From Mesorhizobium sp. WSM3860 (GTDB lineage Bacteria; Pseudomonadota; Alphaproteobacteria; Rhizobiales; Rhizobiaceae), in NCBI RefSeq assembly GCF_002294995.1, contig NZ_NSGF01000015.1, positions 62,001 to 126,000 on the forward strand: a stretch of DNA of 64,000 bases, given 5' to 3'. Positions 40,593 to 48,889 of the stretch are shown here, one piece after another. Made by a program: the position numbers and the translations under genes. The notes beneath the pieces were generated by a model. The model was not told the DNA's origin, made no database searches, and saw only the letters and a list, made by a program, of their open reading frames with translations. Each line of letters opens with the position of its first letter. The first letter of the stretch is position 1.

Positions 40593-41477
40593 TCACGCCG
40601 CGAAACGCTGGCCTTCGCCGCCATAGTAGTTGACGTAGCGGGCGCCGATCTCCTTGACCGGCATGACGACGAAAATGTCGACGGTGGAGAATTCGTGGTC
40701 GATGACGCAGCCGTCACCGATGCGGGCGCCGACGCGCAGATAGCCTTTGACGAGCGGCGGCATGGCGGCGATCGCGGCCTTGGCATTGACCGCCTCGATC
40801 GGCATCAGGTCCATCGAGCAGTAGCGGCCGGCCACCGCCCGGACATCCCAAGCCTGGTCGGTGCGGCAGTGATGGGCGAGATAGGTAAGCGCCTCGGCAT
40901 GTGCGGCCGGCACAGTGCCGTGGAAGGAGGCGCAACCGGTCATCACGCCGATGCCGTAATGGTTGATATAGGCCCAGATGCCTTGCCAGAGCGCCTCGAT
41001 GGTGCGCTTGGAGCGGTATTCCGGCAGCACGCAGGAGCGCCCGAGCTCGAGGAAGCGCTGGCCCGGATGGCGCGCCACCAGCTTGGTCAGCTCGAACTCG
41101 CCCTCGGAGTAGAAGCCGCCCGCCGCGGTGGCGATCTCCTGCCGCAGCAGGCGATAGGTGCCGACGATGCGGCGGTGCTCCGGGCCGGGAAGCGCGGTGT
41201 CGAAAACCAGGAGATGATCGCAGAGCGGGTCGAAACGGTCGGCATCGCGCCGATCCTGCGCCTGGAACAAATCCTTCCTCGCGCCAAGCTCGTCAAAAAA
41301 TACCCGATAGCGCACTTCCTGGGCGGCGGCGATCTCGGCCCCGTTGCGGGCGAGCCGCACTTCCAGGTTGCCAATGCGGCCCAGCGGTGCGCCGCTTGCG
41401 ACAGCGTCGGCAGCACGCGCGCCGAGAAGGGCGCTGGGGTTCGGCCGAGTATCGCATTCAGGCATGACTGTATGCAC
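40593..41477 (-). CDS. olsB: Ornithine-acyl-ACP N-acyltransferase
   Basis: A 294-residue GNAT-fold enzyme that adds a 3-hydroxyacyl chain to ornithine, giving lyso-ornithine lipid, the first step of ornithine-lipid synthesis. Characteristic segments are VRYRVFFDELGA, IVGTYRLLRQ, ELGRSCVLPEYRSKRTIEALWQGI and GCASFHGT, and the length matches the rhizobial enzyme. A second acyltransferase (OlsA) is not in this window. Phosphate-starved rhizobia replace phospholipids with ornithine lipid, and a Pho-box-like site precedes the gene. ATG 41465 is an alternative start. Confidence 0.9.
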   Translation of the reverse strand: MHTVMPECDTRPNPSALLGARAADAVASGAPLGRIGNLEVRLARNGAEIAAAQEVRYRVFFDELGARKDLFQAQDRRDADRFDPLCDHLLVFDTALPGPEHRRIVGTYRLLRQEIATAAGGFYSEGEFELTKLVARHPGQRFLELGRSCVLPEYRSKRTIEALWQGIWAYINHYGIGVMTGCASFHGTVPAAHAEALTYLAHHCRTDQAWDVRAVAGRYCSMDLMPIEAVNAKAAIAAMPPLVKGYLRVGARIGDGCVIDHEFSTVDIFVVMPVKEIGARYVNYYGGEGQRFAA

Positions 41478-41528
41478 GAGTGATTCTCCTTCGAGCCATC
41501 CCTCTTGGCACGGGGATACGGTGTAGGT

Positions 41529-41546
41529 GCAACAGGATTGTGACAG
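41529..41546 (-). promoter_or_regulatory. Pho-box-like site upstream of olsB
   Basis: Read on the minus strand it is CTGTCAC-AATC-CTGTTGC, two 7-base repeats 11 bp apart, close to the PhoB pattern CTGTCAT-N4-CTGTCAT. It lies about 52 bases before the olsB start. Confidence 0.5.
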
Positions 41547-41663
41547 TACCGTGATACGGCGATCCCGGCAATACTTCGTCGGCTGGGCAATACCCTCAAC
41601 CGGCTATCCTATGGCTGCGAAAGCCAAGCAATCCAAGGCGTTCGGGAAAGTCTAAAAAATTCG

Positions 41664-43943
41664 TTACGCCGCAGCCTGGCTCTCAACGGCTTGGACGAGC
41701 GCATCAGGGTCGAGAGGCTTGGTGACGAAACCGCTGGCGCCGTGGGCCAGCACTGTATGGCGTGTCTTTTCCTGGCTGTCGGCCGAAAGCACCATGATCG
41801 GGATCGGCGGCACCGCAAGCGCTTCCTCATGGCGGCGGATGGCAGCGATCGCGTCCAGCCCGTCCATCACCGGCATGTGCAGGTCCATCAGCACGACGTC
41901 GAAACGATGCTTTAGGCCGGCGTCGGTGACGGCTTCGACCGCGGCCTTGCCGTTGCCGACGATCTTGACGCGATGTCCCGCCTTGAGCAGCGTGGCGCGG
42001 GCAAGCATCGCGTTGATGTCATTGTCCTCGGCGATCAGCACGGACAGGCCCTGGTCGCGGCGGCGGACGGACGCGGCGCCGCGCGGTTCCGGTCGCGGCT
42101 CGGCGGGCGCCGGCACATGGCTGGTCAACAGCACGCGCAGCAGCGTTTCGCCGCGCACCGGCCGGGCGAGGAACGTCGCGTAGCCGTTGGCGCGGAATTC
42201 GCCAAGCATGCCGCGATCGGCGGGTGCAATCAGGGTGATGGCCTGGCAGTCGACAAAACCGCTCTGACGCAGCCGCTTGAGCAGGCGGCCGTCGCTGTTC
42301 TCGAGCGCGGCATCGACCAGAAGCACGTTGCAGCCGGCGGCGAAGCCAACGGCCTGGTCCGGCGTGGCCGCGATCTCGACGGCACCGCCATGCGCGCGGA
42401 CGGTGCGAGCGATGGCATCGGCCTCGACCGCATTCTTGGACACGATCACCGCGCGCCGGTCCGAGAGGATGTCCCGGCGATATTGCGGCGGTTGGGTTGC
42501 CGCGGTCGCCGGAATGTCGAAGACGAATTCGGATCCCTCGCCGAGCCGGCTCGAAACCGAGATCGTGCCGCCCATGGCGATCACCAGGCGCTTGGAGATG
42601 GCAAGGCCGAGACCGGCGCCGCCGTGCACCCTGGTCGAAGTACCGTCGGATTGCTCGAATTCCTCGAAGATGCGCTCCATATCCTCTTCGCGCAGCCCCG
42701 GACCGGTGTCGGCGATGGTGAAGCGGATGCGGTCGGTGCCCTCGGTGCTGGCGCGCGCGACGATAAGCAGCACGCCGCCTGCGTCGGTGAACTTGACGGC
42801 ATTGCCGATGAGATTGAGCAGCACCTGGCGCACGCGTCCGGGGTCGGCGGTGATCATCTGCGGCACGTCGGGCTCGACGTGACAGCCGAGGCCGATGTTC
42901 TTGGAGAAGGCCTTCGCCGCCAGCAGCTCGATGATGTTGTCGGCGATCTCGCGCAGCGACGTCGGCTGCGGCTCGGGATCGAAGCGGCCGGCCTCGATCT
43001 TGGAATAGTCGAGCAGGTCCTCGATCAGCGCCAGCAGCGAGCTTGCGGAAGTCGAGACTGCACCGACATAGGTACGCTGCTCGGGCGACAGGTCGGTGTC
43101 GGCAAGCAGCTTCGCCATGCCCATGATGCCATTCATCGGGGTGCGGATCTCGTGGCTGACGGTGGCAAGGAAGCGCGACTTGGCCTGGCTGGCGTATTCG
43201 GCCCGCTCGCGGGCGGTGATCAGCGATGATTCAGCGCGCTTGCGGGCGGTGATGTCACGGGCGATCGCCCGGTGCGAAACAGCACCGCTGTCTCTGTCGC
43301 GCACCGAGAGCTCGATCCAGGAGAACCAGCGCGGCCCGTTCGGTGTGCGGATGGCGACATCGGTAGAGCTCAGGCACTCATGATCCGAAAAGGCGGCCTC
43401 GGGGACGACGCCGACGTCGATGCCGAGCTCGGAAAGCGTCTTGCCGGCGAGGTCGCGCTGATCGATGTCGACGAGCGAGGCGAACACCTTGTTGGCGTAG
43501 ACGATGTGGCCGTCGCGGTCGCGATGGACGACGAGGTCGCCGAGCGCATCGATCAGACCGCGAAAACGCTCCTCGCTCTCCTGCATCTCCCACATGCGGT
43601 CGGCGAGGGTCTCGATCTCGGCGCGGCTGCGGGCGGCCGTCTCGTCGAGAAGTGCGGCGGTGCGGCGCTCAGTACGCTGGTTGCGCAGATGCATCATCAG
43701 GCCGCCCAGGCCGGTCGCCAGGAGGCCGATGGTGATGAAGATCGGCGCTCCGGTGAGATGCGCCAGCCCGGCCAGGACGACCATGGCGACGATCGTCAGG
43801 AACGGCAGACCTTCATGACTTTCCGCTTGCAATGCGGGGACCAGCGGCGGCGCGACAAGCACCTGCCGCTTCGGCGCGTCAGGACCCAGTCCGCCGTCGC
43901 CTGCGGCTTTGCTGTCCTGTCTGAAGTCGGAGTCCGCGAGCAT
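41664..43943 (-). CDS. Hybrid sensor histidine kinase
   Basis: A 759-residue membrane-bound kinase. Two helices sit at about residues 46-86, then a PAS domain (about 125-230), HisKA with SHEIRTPMNGIMG (His near 262), and HATPase_c with NAVKFT, DTGPG and GAGLGLAI. Two receiver-type domains follow. The first (about 495-605) lacks the N-terminal acidic pair and the conserved Lys (LARPVRGE), so it is probably inactive. The second (about 630-755) is intact, with LIAEDN, phospho-acceptor LMDLHMPVMDG (Asp about 687) and TKPLD. No partner response regulator gene is adjacent. Confidence 0.93.
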   Translation of the reverse strand: MLADSDFRQDSKAAGDGGLGPDAPKRQVLVAPPLVPALQAESHEGLPFLTIVAMVVLAGLAHLTGAPIFITIGLLATGLGGLMMHLRNQRTERRTAALLDETAARSRAEIETLADRMWEMQESEERFRGLIDALGDLVVHRDRDGHIVYANKVFASLVDIDQRDLAGKTLSELGIDVGVVPEAAFSDHECLSSTDVAIRTPNGPRWFSWIELSVRDRDSGAVSHRAIARDITARKRAESSLITARERAEYASQAKSRFLATVSHEIRTPMNGIMGMAKLLADTDLSPEQRTYVGAVSTSASSLLALIEDLLDYSKIEAGRFDPEPQPTSLREIADNIIELLAAKAFSKNIGLGCHVEPDVPQMITADPGRVRQVLLNLIGNAVKFTDAGGVLLIVARASTEGTDRIRFTIADTGPGLREEDMERIFEEFEQSDGTSTRVHGGAGLGLAISKRLVIAMGGTISVSSRLGEGSEFVFDIPATAATQPPQYRRDILSDRRAVIVSKNAVEADAIARTVRAHGGAVEIAATPDQAVGFAAGCNVLLVDAALENSDGRLLKRLRQSGFVDCQAITLIAPADRGMLGEFRANGYATFLARPVRGETLLRVLLTSHVPAPAEPRPEPRGAASVRRRDQGLSVLIAEDNDINAMLARATLLKAGHRVKIVGNGKAAVEAVTDAGLKHRFDVVLMDLHMPVMDGLDAIAAIRRHEEALAVPPIPIMVLSADSQEKTRHTVLAHGASGFVTKPLDPDALVQAVESQAAA

Positions 43944-44082
43944 GCGGAAAACCTTGCCAGACAGAGATTATGGAAGATTGCGGCGGATCGTTCGAATTTT
44001 AGTCTTCCATGCCGATATCCGGCAGTTTTGCCTGGTTTTGGGCAACTTCGGACGGGATATCGCCGGACGCTATTCGTGGGTA

Positions 44083-45072
44083 CTACAGATCGACGACCAC
44101 GCGGCCTCTGATCTTGCCCTCGACGATGTCGCGCGCGGCGCCGATGATGCCGTCGAAGCCGATCGAGCGCGACAGGATCGACAGTTTCTTGAGGTCGAGG
44201 TCGGCGCCGATGCGGCGCCACGCCTCGAGGCGCACCGCTTTCGGCGCCATGACGGAATCGATGCCGAGCAGCGAGACCCCGCGCAGGATGAAGGGGGCGA
44301 CGCTCGTCGGAAGGTCCATGCCGCCGGCCAGGCCGCACGCGGCGATCGCGCCGCCATAGGACGTCATCGACAGCACGTTGGCCAGCGTATGGGTGCCGAC
44401 CGAGTCGACGCCGCCGGCCCAGCGTTCCTTGGCCAGCGGCTTGGCCGGCTGGCTGAGCTCGTCGCGCGAGATCACCTCGGCCGCGCCCAGGTCGATCAGA
44501 TAGGGGCTTTCGGCATTGCGCCCGGTCGAGGCGATCACATGGTAGCCGAGGGTGGAGAGGATCGAAATGGCGACCGAGCCGACGCCGCCGGCGGCCCCCG
44601 TCACCACCACCGGCCCGCGATCCGGCACGATGCCATGCCGCTCCAGCGCCATGACGGCGAGCATTGCCGTATAGCCGGCGGTGCCGACGGCCATCGCATC
44701 ATGCGGGCTCATGCCGTCGGGCAGCGGCACCAGCCAGTCGCCCCTGACGCGGGCGCGGGCGGCATAGGCGCCGTAATGCGTCTCGCCGACGCCCCAGCCA
44801 TTGAGGATGACCTTGTCGCCCTTGCGCCAGTCAGCGTGCGAAGATTCGATGACAGTGCCGGCGAAATCGATGCCGGGCACCAGCGGCCAGCGGCGCACGA
44901 CCGGGGCCTTGCCGGTGATGGCCAGACCATCCTTGTAATTCACCGTCGTCGCCTCGACGGCGACGGTGACATCGCCTTCCATCAGGTCAGCTTCGGTGAG
45001 GTCGACGATCTCGACCGACTGCTTCTTCTCGGCGTCGCGCGAAACGAGGATGGCTTTGAAGGTATCGGACAC
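44083..45072 (-). CDS. MDR-family reductase, AcuI/YhdH type
   Basis: A 329-residue NADPH-dependent, zinc-free medium-chain reductase. Segments NYKDGLAITGKAPVVRRWPLVPGIDFAGTV, GVGETHYGAYA and VVVTGAAGGVGSVAISILS, with AIAACGLAGGMDLPTSVAPFILRGVSLLGIDSV, identify the YhdH/AcuI branch, which reduces acryloyl-CoA to propionyl-CoA. This protects against reactive acryloyl-CoA. It follows lspA on the same strand after 54 bases and may be part of that transcription unit. Confidence 0.92.
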   Translation of the reverse strand: MSDTFKAILVSRDAEKKQSVEIVDLTEADLMEGDVTVAVEATTVNYKDGLAITGKAPVVRRWPLVPGIDFAGTVIESSHADWRKGDKVILNGWGVGETHYGAYAARARVRGDWLVPLPDGMSPHDAMAVGTAGYTAMLAVMALERHGIVPDRGPVVVTGAAGGVGSVAISILSTLGYHVIASTGRNAESPYLIDLGAAEVISRDELSQPAKPLAKERWAGGVDSVGTHTLANVLSMTSYGGAIAACGLAGGMDLPTSVAPFILRGVSLLGIDSVMAPKAVRLEAWRRIGADLDLKKLSILSRSIGFDGIIGAARDIVEGKIRGRVVVDL

Positions 45073-45126
45073 TTTGGTCTCCTCGTTTTTTGTTTGAAAC
45101 GACTTTGCGGCGGTGGCCGCGCTAGG

Positions 45127-45615
45127 TCAATTGCCTGGATCCTGGGACCTGGTTTCCCGCCGCCAGCCGATCAGCTCGTCGAAGACGACCAGCGCCGCGC
45201 CGACGGAAATGAAGGCGTCGGCAAAGTTGAACACCGCAAAGGACCAGACTGGCGTGTGGAAAAGAATATAGTCGATCACGTGGCCGTAGACCGCGCGGTC
45301 GATCAGATTGCCGAGCGCGCCGCCGACGATCAGGGCGAAGCCGATCCGGGCAAGGACGTGACCGGCGGGCGTGCGCACCGCCAGATAGAGCACGAAGGCG
45401 ACGACGAGCGCGGCGATGACCACCAGACCGGTGTCGCCGAGGGAGGCGAACATCGAGAAGGCGATGCCGGTGTTGTAGGTGCGAAACAGCGCCAGGAAAG
45501 GCAGCAGATCGACCTTTTCCTGGAAGGCGAGACCGTTTTCCACCAGCTGTTTTATCCACTGGTCGAGTGCGATTGCGAGCACGACCAGCAGGGCGTAAGG
45601 GGACCAGGACTTCAC
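45127..45615 (-). CDS. lspA: Lipoprotein signal peptidase II
   Basis: A 162-residue inner-membrane aspartyl protease that cleaves prolipoprotein signal peptides. Four membrane helices are visible. The catalytic aspartates are in GNLIDRAVYGHVIDY and FNFADAFI, and the N-terminal DQWIKQLVE is typical. It begins 7 bases after the SpoU-type methyltransferase gene, in an operon with two RNA methyltransferases. Confidence 0.95.
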   Translation of the reverse strand: MKSWSPYALLVVLAIALDQWIKQLVENGLAFQEKVDLLPFLALFRTYNTGIAFSMFASLGDTGLVVIAALVVAFVLYLAVRTPAGHVLARIGFALIVGGALGNLIDRAVYGHVIDYILFHTPVWSFAVFNFADAFISVGAALVVFDELIGWRRETRSQDPGN

Positions 45616-45622
45616 GATTTCC

Positions 45623-46483
45623 TCATCGCGTGTCGGCAGCGGGGTCGAGCTTCAACGCGCCACGCCGGATCTCGAACAGCATGACGCCGGTAGCAACCGC
45701 CAGATTGAGAGAATCGGCGCGCCCGGCCTGCGGGATCCTGAGCAGCCGGTCGCAACTATCCGCGAGGCTGTCGGGCAGGCCCTGCTGCTCATTGCCCATC
45801 AAGAGCAGCACCGGGCCTCTCGAAAAGTCGACCGAACGGAAATCGACGGCGCCCTTCAGATGCGTTCCGGCGACGAGGCCCGGAAAGTCGCGCCGCCAGG
45901 CCAGAAAAGCCTGCTCCGTCGCCTTCGCGACCGGCACGGCAAAGATCGAGCCCATGGTGGCGCGCACCGTTTCCAGCGAAAACGGATCGGTAGTGTCGCC
46001 AACGAGGATGACGCCCTTGGCGCCGACGGCGTCGACGGTGCGGATGACCGTGCCGAGATTGCCGGGATCGCGAACGCGGTCGAGCGCGACCCAGACGTCG
46101 CCGTCCGTGGCGCGGATATCCTTCAGCGGCAGCGTCTGCTGGACGAAGACGCCGACGACCATTTGCGGGTTTTCCCGGCGGGTGATTGCCGCCAGCACCT
46201 TTTCCGAGACTTCGAGCACGGTGCCGCCGGCGGCGACCGTGCGCGCCGCGACCTTTTCTATCGCCGCGTTGCCGCGCCCGGCCTTGGCGAAGACGAGCGT
46301 CCTGATCGACCAGCCGAGGTCGAGCGCGTCGATGACCAGCTTCAGGCCTTCCGCCATGAAGGCGTTCTGCTGGTCGCGGAACTTCTTCAGGGCCAGCGCC
46401 TTGATGTCCTTGACCAGCGGATTGGCGAGGCTGGTGACTTCCTTGACCTGCCCAACGGGCCGGGCTCCATCATGCGGGACCAT
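45623..46483 (-). CDS. TrmH/SpoU-family RNA 2'-O-methyltransferase
   Basis: A 286-residue SPOUT enzyme. The three motifs are RVRDPGNLGTVIRTVDAVGA, LLLMGNEQQGLP and IPQAGRADSLNLAVATGVMLFE, giving the knot that binds SAM. The N-terminal substrate-binding domain (about 1-110, KDIKALALKKFRDQQNAFMAEGLKLV) resembles RlmB and TsnR-like proteins, so 23S rRNA is the likely substrate. It starts exactly at the stop of the upstream methyltransferase and is followed by lspA, suggesting one transcript. Confidence 0.9.
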   Translation of the reverse strand: MVPHDGARPVGQVKEVTSLANPLVKDIKALALKKFRDQQNAFMAEGLKLVIDALDLGWSIRTLVFAKAGRGNAAIEKVAARTVAAGGTVLEVSEKVLAAITRRENPQMVVGVFVQQTLPLKDIRATDGDVWVALDRVRDPGNLGTVIRTVDAVGAKGVILVGDTTDPFSLETVRATMGSIFAVPVAKATEQAFLAWRRDFPGLVAGTHLKGAVDFRSVDFSRGPVLLLMGNEQQGLPDSLADSCDRLLRIPQAGRADSLNLAVATGVMLFEIRRGALKLDPAADTR

Positions 46484-47542
46484 TCAAGCCACCCAGCGCG
46501 AGAACAGCGAGGTCGATAGCGCGCGGCCGGCGGATTTCTCGCGGATGATCAGCTCGCCGGATTCGACCGTGCCGCCCATGCCGGCGAAGGCGTCCCGCAT
46601 CAAGGCATGGATGGCGAAGAAGGAGGCGCGGATCGAATAGGCGGTCAGCACCACGGCGATCGGCTTCGGCGTCAGGATCGAGCGGCAGAGATCGGTGAGG
46701 CCCGGCAGATCCTCGAACAATTGCCAGACTTCGCCCTTGGGACCGCGGCCATAGGCGGGCGGGTCGAAGAGCACGATGTCATAGTGGCTGCCACGGCGCT
46801 CCTCACGCTCGGCGAACTTGACCGCGTCCTCGACGATCCAGCGGATCGGCTTATCGGAAAGGCCGGCTCTCTCCTGGTTCTCGCGCGCCCATCCGATCGC
46901 CTTCTTCGAGGCGTCGACATGAGTGACCTCGGCGCCGGCGCGCGCCGCCACCAGCGAGGCAAGGCCGGTATAGCCGAAGAGGTTCAGCACCTTGACCGGT
47001 CGCTTTGCCGCGGCGATCAGCCCGGCCATGTGGTCCCAATGCGAGGCTTGTTCGGGAAAGACGCCGACATGGCGGAATGAGGTGAAGCGGCCGAGATAGT
47101 CGATGCCGTCATGCTTCATCGGCCACGTCTCGCCGAGCGGCGTTTTTGGAAAACGCCAGCGGCCGATGCCTTCCTCGTCGGTGTCGCCGGTGAAGATGGC
47201 GTCGGCGCGCTGCCATTCCTTGGCGGGAAGCGCGCGCTGCCAGATCGCCTGGCCTTCGGGGCGCACGATGCGGTAGGGCCCATACTGCTCTAGTTTTTCG
47301 CCGGCGCCGCTGTCCAGCAGAGCATAGTCGGCATTGGGCGCGACTTCGAGGATCAGCGGCAGGCGCTCGGCGGGCAACGGGCCTTCGCGGCGTGCAAGAG
47401 GACGCTGCGCTGATTTTGTTTCCTGACGAGGGTGCGGCTCCGACCTCTCCGCCGAAGCCGCCTCCCGCAGCCGCGACCGGCTGGGGGGATTCGCCGGCTG
47501 GCGCGGACGGTTGTCGCGGTTTCGGTCGCGAAAGGACTTCAA
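46484..47542 (-). CDS. Class I rRNA methyltransferase, RlmI/RlmL-like
   Basis: About 352 residues from TTG 47542, chosen because GGAG lies 8 bases before it and because the longer frame would run into the divergent regulator. An Arg/Pro-rich disordered stretch (about 1-60) precedes the core. The Rossmann methyltransferase has NLFGYTGLASLVAARAGAEV (motif I), THVDASKKAIGWARENQ and DPPAYGRGPKG. COG1092-type enzymes methylate 23S rRNA cytosine. The basic tail would help RNA binding. It heads the operon with the SpoU methyltransferase and lspA. Confidence 0.86.
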   Translation of the reverse strand: MKSFRDRNRDNRPRQPANPPSRSRLREAASAERSEPHPRQETKSAQRPLARREGPLPAERLPLILEVAPNADYALLDSGAGEKLEQYGPYRIVRPEGQAIWQRALPAKEWQRADAIFTGDTDEEGIGRWRFPKTPLGETWPMKHDGIDYLGRFTSFRHVGVFPEQASHWDHMAGLIAAAKRPVKVLNLFGYTGLASLVAARAGAEVTHVDASKKAIGWARENQERAGLSDKPIRWIVEDAVKFAEREERRGSHYDIVLFDPPAYGRGPKGEVWQLFEDLPGLTDLCRSILTPKPIAVVLTAYSIRASFFAIHALMRDAFAGMGGTVESGELIIREKSAGRALSTSLFSRWVA

Positions 47543-47666
47543 GAACAATCTCCGGAACGGCACGCCGCTTTTGGCATAGGCCCTTCGGCTTCGCAACCGG
47601 ATGGTCCGGCGCTGTTCTATCGCGATGCGATGGACCTCGCCCGAAGAAACGGGCAAATCTCCGGTC

Positions 47667-48377
47667 ATGTCCCGTTCCGAACGCCTGCTCGACCTGATCC
47701 AGATTCTGCGCCGCCACCGCCGGCCGGTCTGCGGCCGCACGCTTGCGGATGAAATGGGCGTGTCGATCCGTACGCTCTATCGCGACATCGCGACGCTGCA
47801 GGGGCAGGGCGCGCCAATCGAAGGCGAGGCGGGGCTGGGCTATGTGCTGAAGCCCGGCTTCATGCTGCCGCCGCTAATGTTCACCGACGAGGAGATCGAG
47901 GCGATCGTGCTCGGCTCGCGCTGGGTGGCGAAACAGCCGGACAAGCGGCTGGCCGCGGCGGCGACGGATGCGCTGTCCAAGATCGCGGCGGTGCTGCCGG
48001 ACGATCTGCGCGAGGATCTCGACGCCACGACGCTGCTGGTCGGGCCGAGTTCAGCGAGCGGCGAGGCGATCGATCTCGGCATCGTCAGGCAGGCGATCCG
48101 CAGCGAGCGCAAGCTCGGCTTCCTCTACCGCGACGCTGGCGGCGCCGCGTCTGAGCGCATGGTCTGGCCGTTCGCGCTCGGCTTCTTCGACAAGGTGCGG
48201 GTGATGGTGGCGTGGTGCGAATTGCGCCAGGATTTCCGGCATTTCCGCGCCGACCGCATGTCCGCTCTCACAGCCACCGAGATCCGCTATCCGCGCCGCC
48301 GCCAGGCGATGCTCAAGGAATGGCGAGCGACGCTCGATGGATCGGCGCGGAAGACGGCGCAGGAGTCTGCTGACTGA
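47667..48377 (+). CDS. YafY/DeoR-type regulator with WYL domain
   Basis: A 236-residue regulator. The N-terminal winged helix has MSRSERLLDLIQILRRHRRPV and ADEMGVSIRTLYRDIATLQGQG (about residues 20-45). A WYL-like effector domain follows at about 130-225 (IRQAIRSERKLGFLYRDAGG, MVWPFALGFFDKVRVMVAWCELR). ATG 47667 is preferred over the upstream start because it gives the family N-terminus. The VOC protein gene follows by 69 bases in the same direction; this pairing is common and suggests it is the target. Confidence 0.9.
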   Translation: MSRSERLLDLIQILRRHRRPVCGRTLADEMGVSIRTLYRDIATLQGQGAPIEGEAGLGYVLKPGFMLPPLMFTDEEIEAIVLGSRWVAKQPDKRLAAAATDALSKIAAVLPDDLREDLDATTLLVGPSSASGEAIDLGIVRQAIRSERKLGFLYRDAGGAASERMVWPFALGFFDKVRVMVAWCELRQDFRHFRADRMSALTATEIRYPRRRQAMLKEWRATLDGSARKTAQESAD

Positions 48378-48446
48378 TTTCTGCTGCCAGAATCTGACAG
48401 TGGGATGGTCTAGCTTGGCCAAGGTTCAGACACCTTGGAGACCGAC

Positions 48447-48824
48447 ATGACCACGCCCAATTTCGTCATCCTCTATGTCGACAGCCCCGAGAAGAGCGGC
48501 GCGTTCTACGCCTCGCTGCTCGGGCGCCAGCCGGTCGAGGCCTCGCCCACCTTCGCCATGTTCGTCCTCGACAACGGCTTCAGGCTCGGCTTGTGGTCGC
48601 GCCACACGGTTGAACCGGCGGCCGCCGCCGCGGGCGGAGGCGGCGAGCTCGTGCTTGCGGTGGAGAATTCGGCCGCGGTCGACGCCACGCATGCGGACTG
48701 GGCGGGACGCGGGCTGAAAATACCGCAGGCGCCGGTCGATCTCGACTTCGGCCGCACCTTCGTCGCGCTCGATCCCGATGGTCATCGGCTGCGTGTCTAC
48801 TGGCCGAACGAGGCAGGACAGTAG
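48447..48824 (+). CDS. VOC-superfamily (glyoxalase/bleomycin-resistance fold) protein
   Basis: A 125-residue single-domain protein made of two paired beta-alpha-beta modules: FVILYVDSPEKSGAFYASLLG and the C-terminal FVALDPDGHRLRVYWP with its Glu/His-like end. Small VOC proteins are metal-dependent lyases or antibiotic-binding proteins. The phenazine/drug-binding group is a reasonable guess. ATG 48447 has GGAG eight bases upstream; TTG 48435 is the alternative. It sits after a YafY-type regulator that may control it. Confidence 0.87.
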   Translation: MTTPNFVILYVDSPEKSGAFYASLLGRQPVEASPTFAMFVLDNGFRLGLWSRHTVEPAAAAAGGGGELVLAVENSAAVDATHADWAGRGLKIPQAPVDLDFGRTFVALDPDGHRLRVYWPNEAGQ

Positions 48825-48889
48825 GGCAATAGGCAATAGGCAATAGGCAATAGGGTGTGTGCTTCGTTATTGCCCACTACCCTATTCCC
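48825..48889. repeat. Heptamer-built inverted repeat (GGCAATA family)
   Basis: Four tandem GGCAATA units (48825-48852) begin at the VOC stop. ATTGCCC (48869-48875) and ACCCTATT (48879-48886) on the right form partial inverted partners. The design is the same as the GGTGAAT hairpins at 4.3 and 40.5 kb but with a different heptamer. It lies between convergent genes. Confidence 0.75.

Noticed and set aside
43909..45684. A 591-codon plus-strand frame across the kinase, AcuI and lspA genes
   Set aside because: It is the shadow of three well-supported minus-strand genes and shows only low-complexity Arg/Asp/His-rich sequence.
48825..48852. CRISPR-like array in the GGCAATA tandem
   Set aside because: Units are 7 bases and directly adjacent with no spacers, and no cas gene is present.
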